Below are positions 16,545 to 26,259 of a stretch of 64,000 nt of DNA, piece by piece. The notes under the pieces were generated by a model. It searched no databases. It saw only the letters and a program-made list of their open reading frames with translations, and was not told the DNA's origin. This stretch comes from Pseudomonas capsici (lineage in GTDB: Bacteria; Pseudomonadota; Gammaproteobacteria; Pseudomonadales; Pseudomonadaceae): NCBI RefSeq assembly GCF_017165765.1, contig NZ_JAFGZD010000005.1, forward strand, positions 62,001-126,000, given 5' to 3'. Positions within the stretch are counted from its first letter, which is position 1. Each line of letters starts with the position of its first letter. The translations under genes and the position numbers were made by a program.

Positions 16545-17897
16545 TTACCGGGCAACCATCCGCAAACTGCTAGCCACACAACCCGCCGCCGCAAAACCAG
16601 CGCCCACCGCCAATGCCAGGCTCGGCCCACTGTCGCCGACCAGCCCGAAACACAGGGCAACCAGCGCCGCGCCAGTCGCCTGTCCAATCAGACGGGAACT
16701 GGCCACAGTACCGCTGGCCCCACTGGCCCGTTCTTTCGGGGCGGTGGTCATGATCGCCTTGAGGTTGGGCGCCTGCACAAAACCGAACCCGATCCCGCAA
16801 TAAATCATGCGGGCCACGATTTCACCGGTCGAAGGATGGTCAGGCATCCACAGCAACGACAGCATGCCGGTACTCAGGATGGCCAGCCCGATGCTGCACA
16901 ACACACCCGGCGGATAACGATCCGACAACCGCCCGGCAAAGGGACCGATGGCCGCCACCACGACCGACCAGGGCGTCATCAGAAAACCGGTCTGGATCGG
17001 ATCGAGGCCCAGCGTGTGTTCAAAAAAGAACGGCAGAGACACAAAAGCCAGCCCCTGAGTCGTGAACACACAAAACGCCGTGAGGGCCGACAAGGCAAAC
17101 ATCGGCCGCTTGAGCAGATCCAGCGGGAACATCGGGGCCGGATGATTGCGCTCGCGCCGCAGCATCAACGCGCCGGCGATCAGAAACACGCCCAGCCCGA
17201 CCAGCACACTGAACAGGGATTCCAGTTGAGCGGCCTGACCCAGAGCGAAGATCAGTGCGCCGAACGTGACCGTGTTCAGCAACGCTGTCTTGTAATCGAA
17301 AGGCTGCTCGGCGCGGGTATGCGTTGTCGGCAGGGAGTTCCAGGCGAAGGCCACGGCAAACAGCCCGATAGGCAGGTTGATCGCAAACAGCCAGGGCCAA
17401 CTGGCGACGGACAGCACCAGCGAGGCCACGGTTGGGCCGATTGAAAACGCGGTGCCCACCACCAGAGCATTCAGGCCCACCCCGCGCCCCAGATGCTCTC
17501 GCGAAAATATCTGGCCGATCAGCGCGGTATTCACACTCATGATCGCGCTGGCCCCCAGGCCTTGCAGCACCCGTGCAGCGATCAGCGTGCTCAACGAATC
17601 CGCCAGACTGCACAGCCCGGAAGCCACGACAAACAAGATGAGGCCGCCGAGATAAATCTTGCGCGGCCCGATGACACCGCCCAGCGCTGCCAGCGGAAGC
17701 AGGGTCGCCACCGCCGCCAGTTGATAGGCATTGATGATCCACACCGCCGCGGCAGGTGGCGTGTTCAGATCCGCCGCAATCGCGGGCAGCGCGGTGTTGG
17801 CAATGGCGATATCCAGCGTTGCCAGCGCGATGGACACCAGAATCGCCGCCATCGCCCGCCATTGTCGTGCGGTGAGTTGAGGTCCAGTGGCAGGCAT
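16545..17897 (-). CDS. MFS drug/organic-compound exporter (DHA2-like)
   Basis: A 450-residue, very hydrophobic major-facilitator protein. The start (LVSIALATLDIAIANTALPAI) is the DHA2/EmrB-type motif D1, and the motif C-like region lies near residue 150 (GTAFSIGPTVASLVL). Twelve to fourteen membrane helices fit the length. The start codon lies 8 bp after the stop of the carboxymuconolactone-decarboxylase-like gene, so the two form one transcript. Export of an aromatic or toxic compound is a reasonable inference, but no substrate is readable. Confidence 0.85.
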   Translation of the reverse strand: MPATGPQLTARQWRAMAAILVSIALATLDIAIANTALPAIAADLNTPPAAAVWIINAYQLAAVATLLPLAALGGVIGPRKIYLGGLILFVVASGLCSLADSLSTLIAARVLQGLGASAIMSVNTALIGQIFSREHLGRGVGLNALVVGTAFSIGPTVASLVLSVASWPWLFAINLPIGLFAVAFAWNSLPTTHTRAEQPFDYKTALLNTVTFGALIFALGQAAQLESLFSVLVGLGVFLIAGALMLRRERNHPAPMFPLDLLKRPMFALSALTAFCVFTTQGLAFVSLPFFFEHTLGLDPIQTGFLMTPWSVVVAAIGPFAGRLSDRYPPGVLCSIGLAILSTGMLSLLWMPDHPSTGEIVARMIYCGIGFGFVQAPNLKAIMTTAPKERASGASGTVASSRLIGQATGAALVALCFGLVGDSGPSLALAVGAGFAAAGCVASSLRMVAR

Positions 17898-17905
17898 CGT
17901 TCAGG

Positions 17906-18322
17906 TCACGCCTGACTGGCGGCCTGATCGGCCTGAAACTTCTTCACCACTTCATTGGCAATCTTGAAACTGTCGAGCGCTGCCGGCACGCCGCAGTAGA
18001 TACAGGCCTGCAGAAGAATTTCCTGAATCTCGGCGGGCGTCACGCCGTTGTTCAAGGCGCCCAGCACATGCAGACGCACTTCGTTGGGCCGGTTGAGAGC
18101 CGTGAGCATGGCGAGATTGAGCATGCTGCGCGTCTTGCGTTCCAGCCCCGGACGAGTCCAGACCTCGCCCCAGCACCATTCGGTGGTGATTTTCTGCATC
18201 GGAATCATGAAGTCCTCGACCTCATCGACCGACTTGTCCACATACTCCGCGCCCAACACCTCGCGACGCACTTCCAGGCCTTTCTTGAATTGCGGGTTAT
18301 CGAATTCTTCTTTCAGCGGCAT
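17906..18322 (-). CDS. Carboxymuconolactone decarboxylase family protein (PcaC-like)
   Basis: 138 residues, matching the size of 4-carboxymuconolactone decarboxylase. It shows the family core MLNLAMLTALNRPNEVRLHV, then ALNNGVTPAEIQEILLQACIY and GVPAALDSF. PcaC converts 4-carboxymuconolactone to beta-ketoadipate enol-lactone in the protocatechuate branch. No other pca gene is next to it, only an MFS transporter, so it may be a paralogue with a different substrate; no CxxC peroxidase motif is seen. The 18323-18593 gap upstream holds a GC-rich repeat and the terminator of the next gene. Confidence 0.8.
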   Translation of the reverse strand: MPLKEEFDNPQFKKGLEVRREVLGAEYVDKSVDEVEDFMIPMQKITTEWCWGEVWTRPGLERKTRSMLNLAMLTALNRPNEVRLHVLGALNNGVTPAEIQEILLQACIYCGVPAALDSFKIANEVVKKFQADQAASQA

Positions 18323-18549
18323 GGCGGGCTCCGATTTTCATTGTTGTTAAGTCGAGACTGAAACGCCGACGGCGGGTTCCGACGGCGTGTGTCGCCACTA
18401 TAGCCATTTGCCTGGATAACAAAAAATCATAATTTTCATGGAGCGCATTCCACTGTGGAATGGTTTTTTGCTCTCCGGCAGGACGCGATTTGTGGGGCCG
18501 GATTTATTCGGGAAAGCGTCAGTTCTGCCACCGATGTCTATCCGGTGCA

Positions 18550-18578
18550 GCAAGGCCGTATAAGCAACACGGCCTTGC
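18550..18578 (-). terminator. Strong hairpin after BRO gene copy B
   Basis: GCAAGGCCGT / ACGGCCTTGC form a perfect 10-bp stem around a 9-nt loop, 15 bp past the BRO copy B stop. No T-tract follows on the minus strand, so it may act with Rho or simply stabilise the 3' end. Confidence 0.45.
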
Positions 18579-18593
18579 TCAATCAATGTTGCC

Positions 18594-19124
18594 TCAGCGC
18601 CCCATCACCTTCCGCCAGAACCCACGCTCAGGTGAAGGCAGAACCTCCGGTGCGACGCTCGGCATATCCCGCAACCGAATCCAGGACTCATCACGCCACT
18701 GCATCACACTCAGCGACGTACCCGGCCAGTGCAAATGGCTCAGCCTCGGATTATCCAGCGTCACGTTCTGCGCCCCATGCAGCACCGGCAACACCTCATG
18801 CGTCAGCCACTGCCGCAACGCCCGGTTCTCGGGCACGTAATGATGAACCAGCAACGCAAACGCCCCCGACTCGCTGACCATCAACTGCTTTTGCCACTTG
18901 CCGTTGGCCTGCAACCAGACAACCCGACGCTGATCGGCATCCAGCTTGAGCGCCGACCGCTCGCCCAGGGTCTGGCCCATCAAGCGGGCGAGGTCTGAGA
19001 GACAGAACCAGGCTTGGGATTCGGTGAAGATGGCGCGCAGCATGCGGCTGTGGCGGAGGAAGAGGGTGGCTTCGAAGGAGGATGTACAGGGAAGATCGCT
19101 GTTGAAATTTTGCATGGTTTTCAT
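18594..19124 (-). CDS. BRO-N domain protein, copy B
   Basis: 176 residues from ATG 19124; a second in-frame ATG at 19115 (MQNF) aligns with the start of copy C. The BRO-N domain fills the protein: WFCLSDLARLMG, VVWLQANGKWQKQLMVSES, VHHYVPENRALRQWLTHEVLP, and a short tail with WIRLRDMPSVAPEV. It is much closer to copy C than to copy A. It lies in the left member of two direct repeats and ends at WRKVMGR, the probable ancestral C-terminus. It has the same four-hairpin leader upstream. DNA binding is expected from the domain; the regulated target is unknown. Confidence 0.8.
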   Translation of the reverse strand: MKTMQNFNSDLPCTSSFEATLFLRHSRMLRAIFTESQAWFCLSDLARLMGQTLGERSALKLDADQRRVVWLQANGKWQKQLMVSESGAFALLVHHYVPENRALRQWLTHEVLPVLHGAQNVTLDNPRLSHLHWPGTSLSVMQWRDESWIRLRDMPSVAPEVLPSPERGFWRKVMGR

Positions 19125-19460
19125 TCATCGGAAATGGCTGATGGAACTGCCCCGAATTGTCGCCAAACAATGGGTGGCAGTTGTGTGTGGGTTGGCGAAC
19201 CGGTAGCCATCTCCAAGCCCGGCAGGCCCGAAGGCCTCCCGCACACAACCGCCATAACGCGATGAGCTGACAGGATAAAGCGCCTGCATCACGATGGGGA
19301 GAGATTTAGCTTTGTCGGGTCGCCAAACCCGGTCGCTGAATTGGTAGCGAACTGTCGGGAAGGGTAGCTTGGGGGCTGGGTGGGGGAAATGAGGGAATTC
19401 AGTTTGGGGGAGGTAATGGGGAGTTGGTGGGTGTAGGGCGGGAGTGAGTGGGGTGTAGGA
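18612..19460. repeat. Long direct repeat, left copy (about 849 bp, contains BRO copy B)
   Basis: High identity to 21033-21880 starts at CCGCCAGAACCCACG inside the 3' end of the BRO gene and runs through the gene, its leader and about 110 bp of G-rich sequence, ending near GTGTAGGA. Outside these limits the two flanks are unrelated. The copies are in the same orientation and enclose about 1.57 kb with two genes. Confidence 0.85.
19145..19350 (-). promoter_or_regulatory. Structured four-hairpin leader of BRO gene copy B
   Basis: The order is the same as in copy A. Hairpin 1 spans 19145-19182 (AACTGCC/GGCAGTT, inner TTGT/ACAA, loop CGCCAA at 19161). Hairpin 2 contains TTGGCG at 19192 inside a longer stem TTGTGTG / CACACAA (19242). 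Hairpin 3 spans 19316-19331 (CGGGT-CGCCAA-ACCCG). Hairpin 4 ends at 19350. Loops 1 and 3 (CGCCAA) are exact complements of TTGGCG. Relative to copy A, paired positions change together (AACTGCC for AGCTGCC, TTGT for CGT, CGCCAA for CGTCAA). From 19351 to the next gene there is only a G-rich stretch to about 19460 and AT-richer spacer. Confidence 0.6.
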
Positions 19461-19620
19461 CTGGACTGATGAACTGCGTGTGCAGGAGTTACTGAATAAG
19501 CAATGTGAGGCACAGTCATGCTGTTGCTGTTAATCTGCATCGTCTGAACACATCCATGTGTCGACTGATACACTGATTTTTACCGCTTTCTTATTAATCG
19601 CTACTCTGCAGGGGCGTGAT

Positions 19621-20334
19621 ATGGATATCAAAGATTTTTGCCTCGCTCATCGATTTGATATGAGCAAATGTGCAGTCGCCTCAGGCGGCGGTAGTTTTGA
19701 AATGACGGAACTGAAAGTCTCACCAATCGAATTTTTGATTTTGGCGGAGGATGATTTCGAAAGTGGCGGTTTAGCGGCTCTCGTCAACGCAACGACAAAT
19801 GTGAAACGTGCTATTGTCAGCCAGCTTGATCAATTACTTATCTCTTTTGGCTATCCTTCACTTAGATGGAGCGTGCCGAAGAAAATCGAACGGATAAGGG
19901 CGCTTGGGTTATTGGCACCGAGACTGTTGCGCAAAGTCGTCGACATGCGAAATATTCTTGAGCACGAGTACGTCACGCCTGAGCTTGAAAAAGTCGAGGA
20001 AGCTCTGGATGTCGCTAGTCTATTTGTGATGTCCGTTTCAGCTATGTTCATTCCATTCGATGACGTCTTAGAGTTTTCAATCTCAGATCGAGAGACAGCG
20101 GATAGCTCTGTAACACATATTTCTGCGGGGTTGAGGCGAGAGTCAGGCAGGGTTTTTTACACTGTGTATGCATACGAACCGGGCACGTATGCAGGGCGTT
20201 GCGTTGGCCAATGTGAAATTCAATCAGGACATGCCCTGTTCGAAGCGATGGTGAAGCTTTCCGTATCGCTGATGCTTCGATACAAGGTCAATCAAGCGCT
20301 TAGCGATTTTGACGCCGCTTATGCTCAGCTTTGA
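19621..20334 (+). CDS. HEPN-motif protein of unknown function
   Basis: 237 residues from ATG 19621, which has AGGGG nearby; the frame is open 21 codons further upstream without family-like sequence. The helical middle (NATTNVKRAIVSQLDQLL to VASLFVMSV, about residues 56-140) carries RNILEHEY, with Arg110 and His115 in the R-x4-H spacing of HEPN domains, many of which are RNases in toxin-antitoxin or defence systems. The C-terminal 90 residues look beta-rich and are not recognised. No adjacent nucleotidyltransferase (MNT) gene is visible. The gene is cargo between the two BRO-bearing repeats and is convergent with a small membrane protein gene. RNase activity is inference. Confidence 0.6.
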   Translation: MDIKDFCLAHRFDMSKCAVASGGGSFEMTELKVSPIEFLILAEDDFESGGLAALVNATTNVKRAIVSQLDQLLISFGYPSLRWSVPKKIERIRALGLLAPRLLRKVVDMRNILEHEYVTPELEKVEEALDVASLFVMSVSAMFIPFDDVLEFSISDRETADSSVTHISAGLRRESGRVFYTVYAYEPGTYAGRCVGQCEIQSGHALFEAMVKLSVSLMLRYKVNQALSDFDAAYAQL

Positions 20335-20397
20335 GTGCTCGTCACGCTCTTTTTACCTTTTCAGAGAGCTAGTCGTATCGCTTTCACTTGGAATTCA

Positions 20398-20901
20398 TCA
20401 TCGAGTTGCTTGGGCTAATTCCCTAGTTGCCATTGAAGCACTTTCTATGCAACCTTCTAGCGACAGAAAGGCTTGTAGTCTATTGTCTGTCTTGTCTTGG
20501 TCTAGTTGGTGTATATAAACCATAGCCTCTTCCAGTTCAGACCTAACCTTGTAGAACGGAACCATCATGTCAGGTACTGGAAACTGAAATGCGTCAATAG
20601 ATTTGATTGCCTGAAGATGCATGCTGGCTAGGTGAAGGAGTTCCTCTCGTGCTTCTCCATTATTAGACTCGATCCTTCTTAAGTCTTGGTATGCTGCCTT
20701 GGCCGCATCTATGGCGTGCCACGCTAGCATCACAGTGGCCTTATGAATGATCTTAGCTTTGCTCGCTTCGCTAGCCAACCTGGCACGCTCGCTGCCACGT
20801 GCAATCCACACGGCAGCAATGATCGCGACGATAGACCCGACCGCCTGAATATAGGAGGCAAGACTAGGATGCTTTTCAATCCAATACAGTAAATCTGCCA
20901 A
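20398..20901 (-). CDS. Small membrane-anchored helical protein of unknown function
   Basis: 167 residues. One membrane helix near the N-terminus (SYIQAVGSIVAIIAAVWIA, about 16-34) is followed by a charged, helical cytoplasmic part (RARLASEASKAKIIHKA and on). There is no catalytic motif and I do not recognise the family. It is convergent with the HEPN-motif gene (63-bp gap) and enclosed by the same direct repeats. Its base composition is AT-richer than core genes, suggesting transfer. An N-terminal anchor with a helical tail is common in small defence or toxin effectors, but nothing here proves that. Confidence 0.6.
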   Translation of the reverse strand: MADLLYWIEKHPSLASYIQAVGSIVAIIAAVWIARGSERARLASEASKAKIIHKATVMLAWHAIDAAKAAYQDLRRIESNNGEAREELLHLASMHLQAIKSIDAFQFPVPDMMVPFYKVRSELEEAMVYIHQLDQDKTDNRLQAFLSLEGCIESASMATRELAQATR

Positions 20902-20948
20902 TTTTCGTCCCTTGATCTATGAGGTTTGCAAATATACCCTTCGCTCAA

Positions 20949-21536
20949 TCATGTAGGGAGCCTGATTTTCGATTGGGTTTTGCCAACTCTTCGATGGCTA
21001 TCTGTCTTGAACTCTGCAGTTGTGAGTGCTGCCCGCCAGAACCCACGTTCAGGCGAAGGCAAAACCTCTGGCGCGACGCTCGGCATATCCCGCAATCGAA
21101 TCCAGGACTCATCACGCCGCTGCATCACACTCAACGACGTACCCGGCCAGTGCAAATGGCTCAGCCTCGGATTATCCCGCGTCACGTTCTGCGCCCCATG
21201 CAGCACCGGCAACACCTCATGCGTCAGCCACTGCCGCAACGCCCGGTTCTCGGGTACGTAATGATGAACCAACAACGCAAACGCCCCCGACTCGCTGACC
21301 ATCAACTGCTTTTGCCACTTGCCATTGGCCTGCAACCAGATAACCCGACGCTGATCGGCATCCAGCTTGAGCGCCGACCGCTCGCCCAGGGTCTGGCACA
21401 TCAAGCGGGCGAGGTCTGAGAGACAAAACCAGGCTTGGGATTCGGTGAAGATGGCGCGCAGCATGCGGCTGTGGCGGAAGAAGAGGGTGGCTTCGAAGGC
21501 GGATGTACACGGGGAATCGGATAGAAGCTTTTGCAT
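20949..21536 (-). CDS. BRO-N domain protein, copy C (chimeric C-terminus)
   Basis: 195 residues from ATG 21536 (MQKLLSDSP), chosen by alignment with copy B; the frame continues upstream through the leader only by chance. The protein is nearly identical to copy B through WFCLSDLARLM, LQANGKWQKQLMVSES, HHYVPENRALRQWLTHEVLP and SPERGFWR. It then continues with about 27 unrelated residues because the direct repeat ends inside the gene. One cysteine replaces glycine in LARLMCQ. The foreign tail suggests this is the secondary, truncated copy. It may still fold because the BRO-N core is whole. Confidence 0.7.
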   Translation of the reverse strand: MQKLLSDSPCTSAFEATLFFRHSRMLRAIFTESQAWFCLSDLARLMCQTLGERSALKLDADQRRVIWLQANGKWQKQLMVSESGAFALLVHHYVPENRALRQWLTHEVLPVLHGAQNVTRDNPRLSHLHWPGTSLSVMQRRDESWIRLRDMPSVAPEVLPSPERGFWRAALTTAEFKTDSHRRVGKTQSKIRLPT

Positions 21537-21880
21537 AGAGGCACACTTTTTATGGTCGCTGAAAAAAGCTGCCACGGATTGTCGCCAAACAAATGGAGGC
21601 AGCTGTGTGAGGGTTGGCGAACCGGTAAAAAGATAAACCCGGCAGACCCGAAGGCCTCCCGCACACAACCGCCATAACGCAGTGCGCAGAAGAATAAATC
21701 GACTGCTTCGCGATGGGGAGGAATTTATCTTTAAACCGGGTCGCCAAACCCGGTCGCTGCTGGGGCAGCGAATGACGGGAAGGGTAGCTTGGGGGCTGGG
21801 TGGGTTAAATGAGGGGATTCAGTTTGGGTGGGGAGATGGGGAGTGCGTGGCTGTAGGGCGGGTGTGAGTGTGGTGTGGGA
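21033..21880. repeat. Long direct repeat, right copy (about 848 bp, contains BRO copy C)
   Basis: Partner of 18612-19460, in the same orientation, with small differences spread along its length. The left edge falls within the last codons of the BRO gene, which explains its altered C-terminus. The right edge is near GGTGTGGGA. The remaining spacer 21881-22144 is AT-rich and holds nothing recognisable. Confidence 0.85.
21567..21771 (-). promoter_or_regulatory. Structured four-hairpin leader of BRO gene copy C
   Basis: Hairpin 1 spans 21567-21604 (AGCTGCC/GGCAGCT, inner TTGT/ACAA, loop CGCCAA at 21583). Hairpin 2 has TTGGCG at 21614, with a longer stem TGTGTG / CACACA (21662). Hairpin 3 lies around CGCCAA at 21742 (GGGT/ACCC). 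Hairpin 4 (TCGCTG/CAGCGA) ends at 21771. The spacing between hairpins 2 and 3 is about 118 nt, as in copies A and B. Confidence 0.6.
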
Positions 21881-22144
21881 TTTTACGAGTTTGGCTTAGC
21901 AGGCAATATATGGGTTTTGAAAATACGGCTTGGAATACAGATAAAATTTCGACTTTGGCGTCGGTTCGTATCATGGCAAAGGCTCCAGAAATCAATCGGG
22001 AGCCAATTTTAAGCTTCTTTTTAAAAGTTTGAATATGTGTGTGGGGGTATTTATAAATTATGCAGGTTAAATATCTAGAAGAAATGGGGGCGTTTGAGTG
22101 GGGTCGGGCGCTTGTTATCAGCATATAGAGCTGTAATGTTCATT

Positions 22145-23221
22145 TTATGGCTGTTGGTGCAGTAGGTTTTTAAGAAGGTCTTCAAAAAGAGCCTTGTAGG
22201 AAGAGTTAGTGATCCTGAATTCATAGTTGTCGCCATAAGCGCTGCCTATATGACGAGTTGAAATGTTAAGGTCGAAGTTTGATAGTGTAGTAGTCGTAGT
22301 CACGCTTTTTTTAAGAAGTATGGTTTTTTCCTCGTCTGGGGACAAGGTTAGTTGTGATACATACATGTAGTCAGAGTCCGAATATCCGAATTTTTTATCT
22401 ATAGATCTCCATTTTTCAATTTTTTCTGAAACGTCAAGGATATCCAAGGATACTTTGTCGCGTTCAGAGCGATAAGCTTTGTCTTGATTGTCTTGGCTAA
22501 TTGTTATGACGGCTTTCTCTTTGGTTGTGTTTTTAAGCTCTATAGGAATAATGATTTGATTTTTTTCAACATAGGGTTTGCTCATCGAAATTGGCGGACG
22601 TTCTCCCATTGGTACGGAAGAGATGAAATCAGTGCCAGAAAAGTATGATGGTCTGAAACCTTGCTCAAGGAATGTATTGTAACGGACGGTGTAGTACGGA
22701 TGCATGTAATCAATCTTCGAGATCATCACGTACATGAAAGCTGCAGTAGTTGAAAGTAGGATGGAGAGAGTTAATATGGCGGGGCCTAGGCTTGGTGGAA
22801 TGCTCCCTCTTTGGTTGTAAGACTTTCCGTTTGCATCATCAGATTTTAATATCGGCTTATTATGAGCGCATAATCCATGGCTTGAGTTGATGAAAACGGT
22901 TAGTTCTACTATTTGACCCGGTAGAATTCGATCAAGCGAGATTTTATCTTTGTCTGCAGTTGCTAAAGGGTAATTTGTGGAGAGTATATGGCAGTTAGAG
23001 GTGTGAGGTATGAAGATTTGGACATTGCTCTCTTTGTCCTTTCCTTTGTTGTAGATACGAAGATTGGATATATAACCTTCGTTGTTTGGGAGTGCTGACG
23101 GTAGTGAATCATCAAACGCGAGGTAAAGCTGCCTTACTCGAAACGTAGAAATGAATCTGTTTATCAGCGGGGTCAACATCAGCAGTCCGAATGATTTCAG
23201 CACTGCGATCAGGCTTTCCAT
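22145..23221 (-). CDS. AT-rich membrane protein of unknown function next to tRNA-Leu
   Basis: 358 residues from ATG 23221; a GTG four codons upstream (23233) is an alternative. There is a hydrophobic N-terminus (LIAVLKSFGLLMLTPLINRF) and a clear membrane helix near residue 150-172 (AILTLSILLSTTAAFMYVMI). A beta-rich domain between them has NLRIYNKGK and an ...ELTVFINSSHG pattern, and a second beta-rich domain follows the helix. I do not recognise the family and see no catalytic motif. The gene is strongly AT-rich compared with the core, with many A/T-ending codons, and lies between the BRO repeats and tRNA-Leu, which points to horizontal acquisition. Confidence 0.65.
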   Translation of the reverse strand: MESLIAVLKSFGLLMLTPLINRFISTFRVRQLYLAFDDSLPSALPNNEGYISNLRIYNKGKDKESNVQIFIPHTSNCHILSTNYPLATADKDKISLDRILPGQIVELTVFINSSHGLCAHNKPILKSDDANGKSYNQRGSIPPSLGPAILTLSILLSTTAAFMYVMISKIDYMHPYYTVRYNTFLEQGFRPSYFSGTDFISSVPMGERPPISMSKPYVEKNQIIIPIELKNTTKEKAVITISQDNQDKAYRSERDKVSLDILDVSEKIEKWRSIDKKFGYSDSDYMYVSQLTLSPDEEKTILLKKSVTTTTTLSNFDLNISTRHIGSAYGDNYEFRITNSSYKALFEDLLKNLLHQQP

Positions 23222-23370
23222 AGCTTTACTCACTTTACGATAAAGAGCAGTTGAGATAGTGAGCTGATTTTGCTGAATGATGGTACTGAACTGGAAGTGA
23301 TCAGTCTCCGGAGACTCACCTTAAGCCAAACGCAACTAAACTAAGCATTACGCCACATTTACGCCAGACG

Positions 23371-23402
23371 AAAAAAAAGGCCTTGATTATCAAGGCCTTT
23401 CT
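23371..23402 (-). terminator. Intrinsic terminator of the tRNA-Leu gene
   Basis: On the minus strand AAGGCCTTGA and TCAAGGCCTT pair with a short loop and run into eight T residues, about 10 bp past the tRNA CCA end. Confidence 0.9.
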
Positions 23403-23411
23403 TAATTGTGC

Positions 23412-23496
23412 TGGTGCCCCGAGGGAGACTCGAACTCCCACTCCTTTCGAAAACGGATTTTGAATCCGCCGCGTCTACCAATTCCGCCATCAGGGC
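23412..23496 (-). tRNA. tRNA-Leu (anticodon CAA)
   Basis: An 85-nt tRNA with encoded CCA. The acceptor stem is GCCCTGA/TCGGGGC. The D arm contains the leucine-type AATTGGTAGACGCG, the anticodon loop TTCAAAA gives CAA, there is a long variable arm, and the T arm contains GTTCGAGTC. It reads UUG codons. It sits at the border between the accessory region and the queA operon; tRNA-Leu genes are frequent integration sites, but no integrase or duplicated 3' end was found nearby. Confidence 0.95.
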
Positions 23497-23613
23497 TCAA
23501 TGGCGGCGAAGTATAGGGATGCGCATATCATTGGTCAACAAGGTTTTTTGCAGGTTTTTTACTAATCCTTCCAAACCGGATAAACTCCCCGGCCCTGCTT
23601 ATCGAACACCATC

Positions 23614-25808
<2,195 letters not shown>

Positions 25809-25861
25809 AACAGAACCGATTTTTCGTGTTTCTTATACTAATTATGCAATTGGAGCGCTAA

Positions 25862-26197
25862 ATGAGCTTTTTCATCTCTCCCGCTTTCGCGGATGCTGCT
25901 GCACCGGCTGCCGGTCCTGCGGGCACCGGCTTTGAGTGGATCTTCCTGGTCGGCTTCCTGGTCATCTTCTATCTGATGATCTGGCGTCCACAGGCCAAGC
26001 GCGCCAAAGAGCAGAAAAACCTGCTCAGCAATCTGCAGAAGGGCGACGAAGTCGTTACCACTGGCGGTATCGCTGGCAAGATCAACAAGGTGACCGACGA
26101 TTTCGTGGTGATCGAGGTGTCCGACACCGTTGAGCTGAAAATCCAGAAGGGCGCTGTGGCTGCCACTCTGCCAAAGGGCACCCTGAAAGCGATCTGA
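25862..26197 (+). CDS. yajC: Sec translocon accessory protein YajC
   Basis: 111 residues with one membrane helix (FEWIFLVGFLVIFYLMIW) followed by a basic stretch RPQAKRAKEQ and the small cytoplasmic domain GDEVVTTGGIAGKI. It forms a membrane complex with SecD and SecF, whose genes follow. A GC-rich hairpin without T-tract lies at about 26220-26238 before secD. Confidence 0.97.
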   Translation: MSFFISPAFADAAAPAAGPAGTGFEWIFLVGFLVIFYLMIWRPQAKRAKEQKNLLSNLQKGDEVVTTGGIAGKINKVTDDFVVIEVSDTVELKIQKGAVAATLPKGTLKAI

Positions 26198-26259
26198 GTA
26201 CCATCTTTTACCAATCGACGGGGCGCGCAAGGCGCCCCGCGTTCTAAGCGGGCGGCGTG

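Noticed and set aside
19145..19350. Integron attC site
   Set aside because: The hairpins lack the paired GTTRRRY/RYYYAAC core sites in attC arrangement, and no integron integrase is present.
23234..23500. attL/attR pair for an island at tRNA-Leu
   Set aside because: I looked for a second copy of the tRNA 3' end in the accessory region to the left and found none; no integrase gene is present.
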